A DNA stretch of 44,879 bases from a bacterium (GTDB taxonomy: Bacteria; Chloroflexota; Chloroflexia; Chloroflexales; Kallotenuaceae): positions 1 through 44,879 of the forward strand of contig JADDQE010000136.1 in NCBI GenBank assembly GCA_016781525.1. The letters are read 5' to 3'. The notes under the pieces are model-generated. The model worked only from the letters and a program-made list of their open reading frames with translations. It was not told where the DNA came from and searched no databases. Both the position numbers and the translations under genes were made by a program. This document shows, one piece after another, positions 42,942 to 44,879 of the stretch. The number at the start of each line of letters is the position of its first letter. Position 1 is the first letter of the stretch.

Positions 42942-44530
42942 CAACCAGTCACACCCGCGCGGCAGTGCTACGAGGTGGATTTGGGTGGCTCCTTCCCCAC
43001 CTCGCCGGAGTAGGGCTGCTGTTTGCCTGGCTCTGGTCAATGAGCATTGTCTACGATTTCGGCATGTCCGACGAGAGCTGGTTCCTCCAAGTACTGACAC
43101 GCGTCGTCAACGGCGATGTGCTTTACCGTGACGTGTTTTTTGGCGCCACTCCACTCGCCGTCTATCTTGCCGCACCACTCGTAGCCGTCTTTGGCTCCGA
43201 GATTGTGGTACTCAAAGCCTTCGTCAGCCTTTGCTCCGCGGTGACGATGCTGCTCTGTGTTGTCACCTTCCGATGCTTGGGTAACAGCCGGCGATCGGGT
43301 GCATTCTTGCTGCTTGCGCTCGTGGCCTATGGCTGGCCGCGGCAGTCGTCAGGCTACACGCCACTCGCCTATACGTGCTTGCTGGGCTCGATGACCGTGA
43401 TACTGGCGTGGCGGATGCGTACCCTAGAGCGGCCCCATGCTGTCAACGCCTTCGAAACGCTTGGGCTAGCTGGCGGCTTAGCGGGACTGTGCTTTGCTTC
43501 GAAGCAAAATCTCGGGGCCTACACCTTCGCGGCGCTCGGTGGGGTGCTGCTGTTAACACTGTTGGAGGTAAGGGCGGGTTGGCGGCAAGCCTGTCGCGCG
43601 GCATTCGTGATCGCCGCGGCAGCTGCCCTCACTGTGCTCCTCACACTTGTGCCTGTGCTCATGTCAGGTGCCTTCACGCAGTTCCTTGACTACGGCTTTA
43701 CCAACAAGCGCACCTACCTACGGACCGCCGGCATATCATACTTCGACGGTCTGCGTACACTCGCTCAGGACGTCAGGCTAGCGCGCTCGTTTGACGACAT
43801 GCGCTGGGCATACCTGGAGACGGTTTTTCTGCTCCCGCCGCTCGCGCTCGCGATACTCGCGGTCGCCTGTATCACTTCAAACCGCCAGCAGCGCGGCCAC
43901 CTCGTCGGCGTTAGCTGCTTCGCGGGCGCTGCGCTCCTCGGCGTCTACCCGCGCGCCGATCTGGAGCATGTTATCTATGCTATCCCCGCGGTGCTCCTCT
44001 GCCTGGCGTACGGCTGGCGCTTGGTGGGCAGCCATAGCCCCCGATGGCTGCGATATAGCGTATATATCTGCCTCACGTGCTGGTTCGTGCTCGGCATCGG
44101 CTTTCTCGTAGGAGGAGCCGTGCGCCGTATCACCTCGCCGGATTACGAGCGCTCGACGCTCCCACACTTTCGAGGCGTTTGGCTTACAAAGCACGAGCAC
44201 GCCACGCACCATCGCTACGCGCAGGAGCTTGGCGCGGTTTCCGCTGGCGAGCAGCCGTTCATGCTCGGTGCCTACGCGGGGTTTTCCTATCTTATCACCG
44301 GCCTCGACAATCCCACTCCCTTTGATTACCCGCTCGTGACTGCCTTTGGTCAACATGGCATGGCAGACCTTATGCGGTCCATCGAGCACGGTCATCTTCG
44401 CTCGATCTGCATGACTCGTGATAATGGCTTGCCCTTCACGCCCCATGAGCTCAAGCACTTCGTTCGCACACGTATGGAGCCGGTGGTCGATTTGGAGTTT
44501 TGTACCATGTACCGCACGCCGACCCACTAG
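42929..44530 (+). CDS. Polytopic GT-C-like membrane glycosyltransferase
   Basis: 533 residues with about 10-12 hydrophobic segments over the first 400 (for example LLPHLAGVGLLFAWLWSMS, AVFGSEIVVLKAFVSLCSAV, AAFVIAAAAALTVLLTLVPV). The first external loop carries a conserved-type acidic pair in YDFGMSDESWFLQVLTRVVN, then GDVLYRDVFFGATPLAVYLA. This is the loop-1 acidic layout of ArnT/PMT-type GT-C enzymes, which take sugars from polyprenyl phosphate. The soluble C-terminal part (about 400-533) faces the outside. It starts inside the GT2 gene (13-base overlap), which likely supplies the lipid-linked sugar. The acceptor is unknown. The family assignment is by topology and loop pattern. Confidence 0.7.
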   Translation: MWSIATSHTRAAVLRGGFGWLLPHLAGVGLLFAWLWSMSIVYDFGMSDESWFLQVLTRVVNGDVLYRDVFFGATPLAVYLAAPLVAVFGSEIVVLKAFVSLCSAVTMLLCVVTFRCLGNSRRSGAFLLLALVAYGWPRQSSGYTPLAYTCLLGSMTVILAWRMRTLERPHAVNAFETLGLAGGLAGLCFASKQNLGAYTFAALGGVLLLTLLEVRAGWRQACRAAFVIAAAAALTVLLTLVPVLMSGAFTQFLDYGFTNKRTYLRTAGISYFDGLRTLAQDVRLARSFDDMRWAYLETVFLLPPLALAILAVACITSNRQQRGHLVGVSCFAGAALLGVYPRADLEHVIYAIPAVLLCLAYGWRLVGSHSPRWLRYSVYICLTCWFVLGIGFLVGGAVRRITSPDYERSTLPHFRGVWLTKHEHATHHRYAQELGAVSAGEQPFMLGAYAGFSYLITGLDNPTPFDYPLVTAFGQHGMADLMRSIEHGHLRSICMTRDNGLPFTPHELKHFVRTRMEPVVDLEFCTMYRTPTH

Positions 44531-44879
44531 CTTTCCACGGCGGGATGTGACGATACAGACAGAGCACTTTGGGGCACCCACTTCACAGGTGACGAGGCAA
44601 GTCGGCCGTTTCATCAGTGAGCGGGTAGCGCAGTGAAACCGCGAAGCCAATGACAGGTTCACGACATTAAGCAGCAGAATCAATGTCGATATTGCGAGCG
44701 CTTGGGCCAGCGCAGCGTCCTGTGGCGCGGCTAGGAATACCCTGTTATGCTTCTCGCCGCTGCGTGAAGAACGGCTTCGGTGTACACCTAAAGCACCACC
44801 GATTGTGATTAAACGTCGAGGCGCGAAGCCGCTGACTCTAGAGCCTCGGCAGCGCTAGCCAACGGGCGAGCGTTCCGGC
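44531..44879. other. Right edge, possible permease remnant on the minus strand
   Basis: 349 bases to the window end. On the minus strand, 44760 to about 44636 reads RVFLAAPQDAALAQALAIST followed by LILLLNVVNLSLASRF. This looks like the final membrane helix and tail of an ABC permease of the PstA/PstC kind. No start, no upstream helices in frame and no stop at the expected place are present, so it would be a decayed fragment. Nothing else was recognised. Confidence 0.25.

Noticed and set aside
43877..44683. 268-codon minus-strand frame across the GT-C-like gene
   Set aside because: Mostly antisense to a well-supported membrane-protein gene; only its extreme right end (the permease-like stretch) has any interest.

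Overview
The window is about 45 kb of GC-rich bacterial chromosome (roughly 58-60% GC by eye) with short transcription units on both strands. It most resembles a member of the Chloroflexota (Chloroflexia-like). The reasons are a secreted protein with WAVG-type propeller repeats followed by two GHTLRGTF...EYHPE...LLGRLG repeats, a proline/threonine-rich lipoprotein, an orphan Flp pilin, and the general gene style. That placement is inference from protein style; there is no rRNA or other phylogenetic marker here. I found no tRNA, rRNA, CRISPR array, integrase or intact insertion sequence.

Left part (0.1-10 kb, mostly + strand): a thioredoxin-reductase-like flavoprotein that has lost its CxxC, a frameshifted flavodoxin-domain gene, a glycine-rich stress-type membrane protein, a pair of putative arabinan-active glycosidases (GH127/DUF1680 and GH43), two small membrane/thioredoxin-fold genes, a receiver-only response regulator and the surface repeat protein. 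Middle part (10-25 kb): exonuclease III, an HD-domain phosphohydrolase, an Flp pilin and a second receiver-only regulator transcribed away from each other, DoxX, a lipoprotein, glutamine synthetase, a MOSC protein, RidA, an M20 and an M28 peptidase, an alpha/beta hydrolase and a luciferase-like monooxygenase. Several convergent gene pairs are separated by perfect hairpins.

The most coherent block is 25.8-33.8 kb, all on + strand: a two-part ferritin-like di-iron protein, a GH42-like glycosidase, the two ends of a deleted Gfo/Idh/MocA dehydrogenase, a zinc-type medium-chain dehydrogenase, a mannose-6-phosphate-isomerase-like cupin, a ThuA-domain protein and a xylose-isomerase-like TIM barrel. 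Gfo/ThuA/TIM-barrel combinations are typical of sugar oxidation pathways (for example 3-keto-sugar routes). The di-iron protein translationally close to the glycosidase is the unusual element.

Right part (34-44.9 kb): a KtrA/KtrB-type potassium uptake operon, a DUF1697 gene, an MFS transporter and a frameshifted HpcH/HpaI aldolase (all - strand), then about 1 kb without a convincing gene. A second unit (+ strand) follows, with an HpcH/HpaI-type lyase, a D-2-hydroxyacid dehydrogenase, a GT2 glycosyltransferase and a polytopic GT-C-like membrane protein. It is preceded by a strong TTGACA-N17-TAAACT promoter with two tandem TGATAnT...TCTCA boxes. Two genes carry single-base frameshifts next to G runs and one is an internal-deletion remnant, so either gene decay or residual sequencing error affects this contig.
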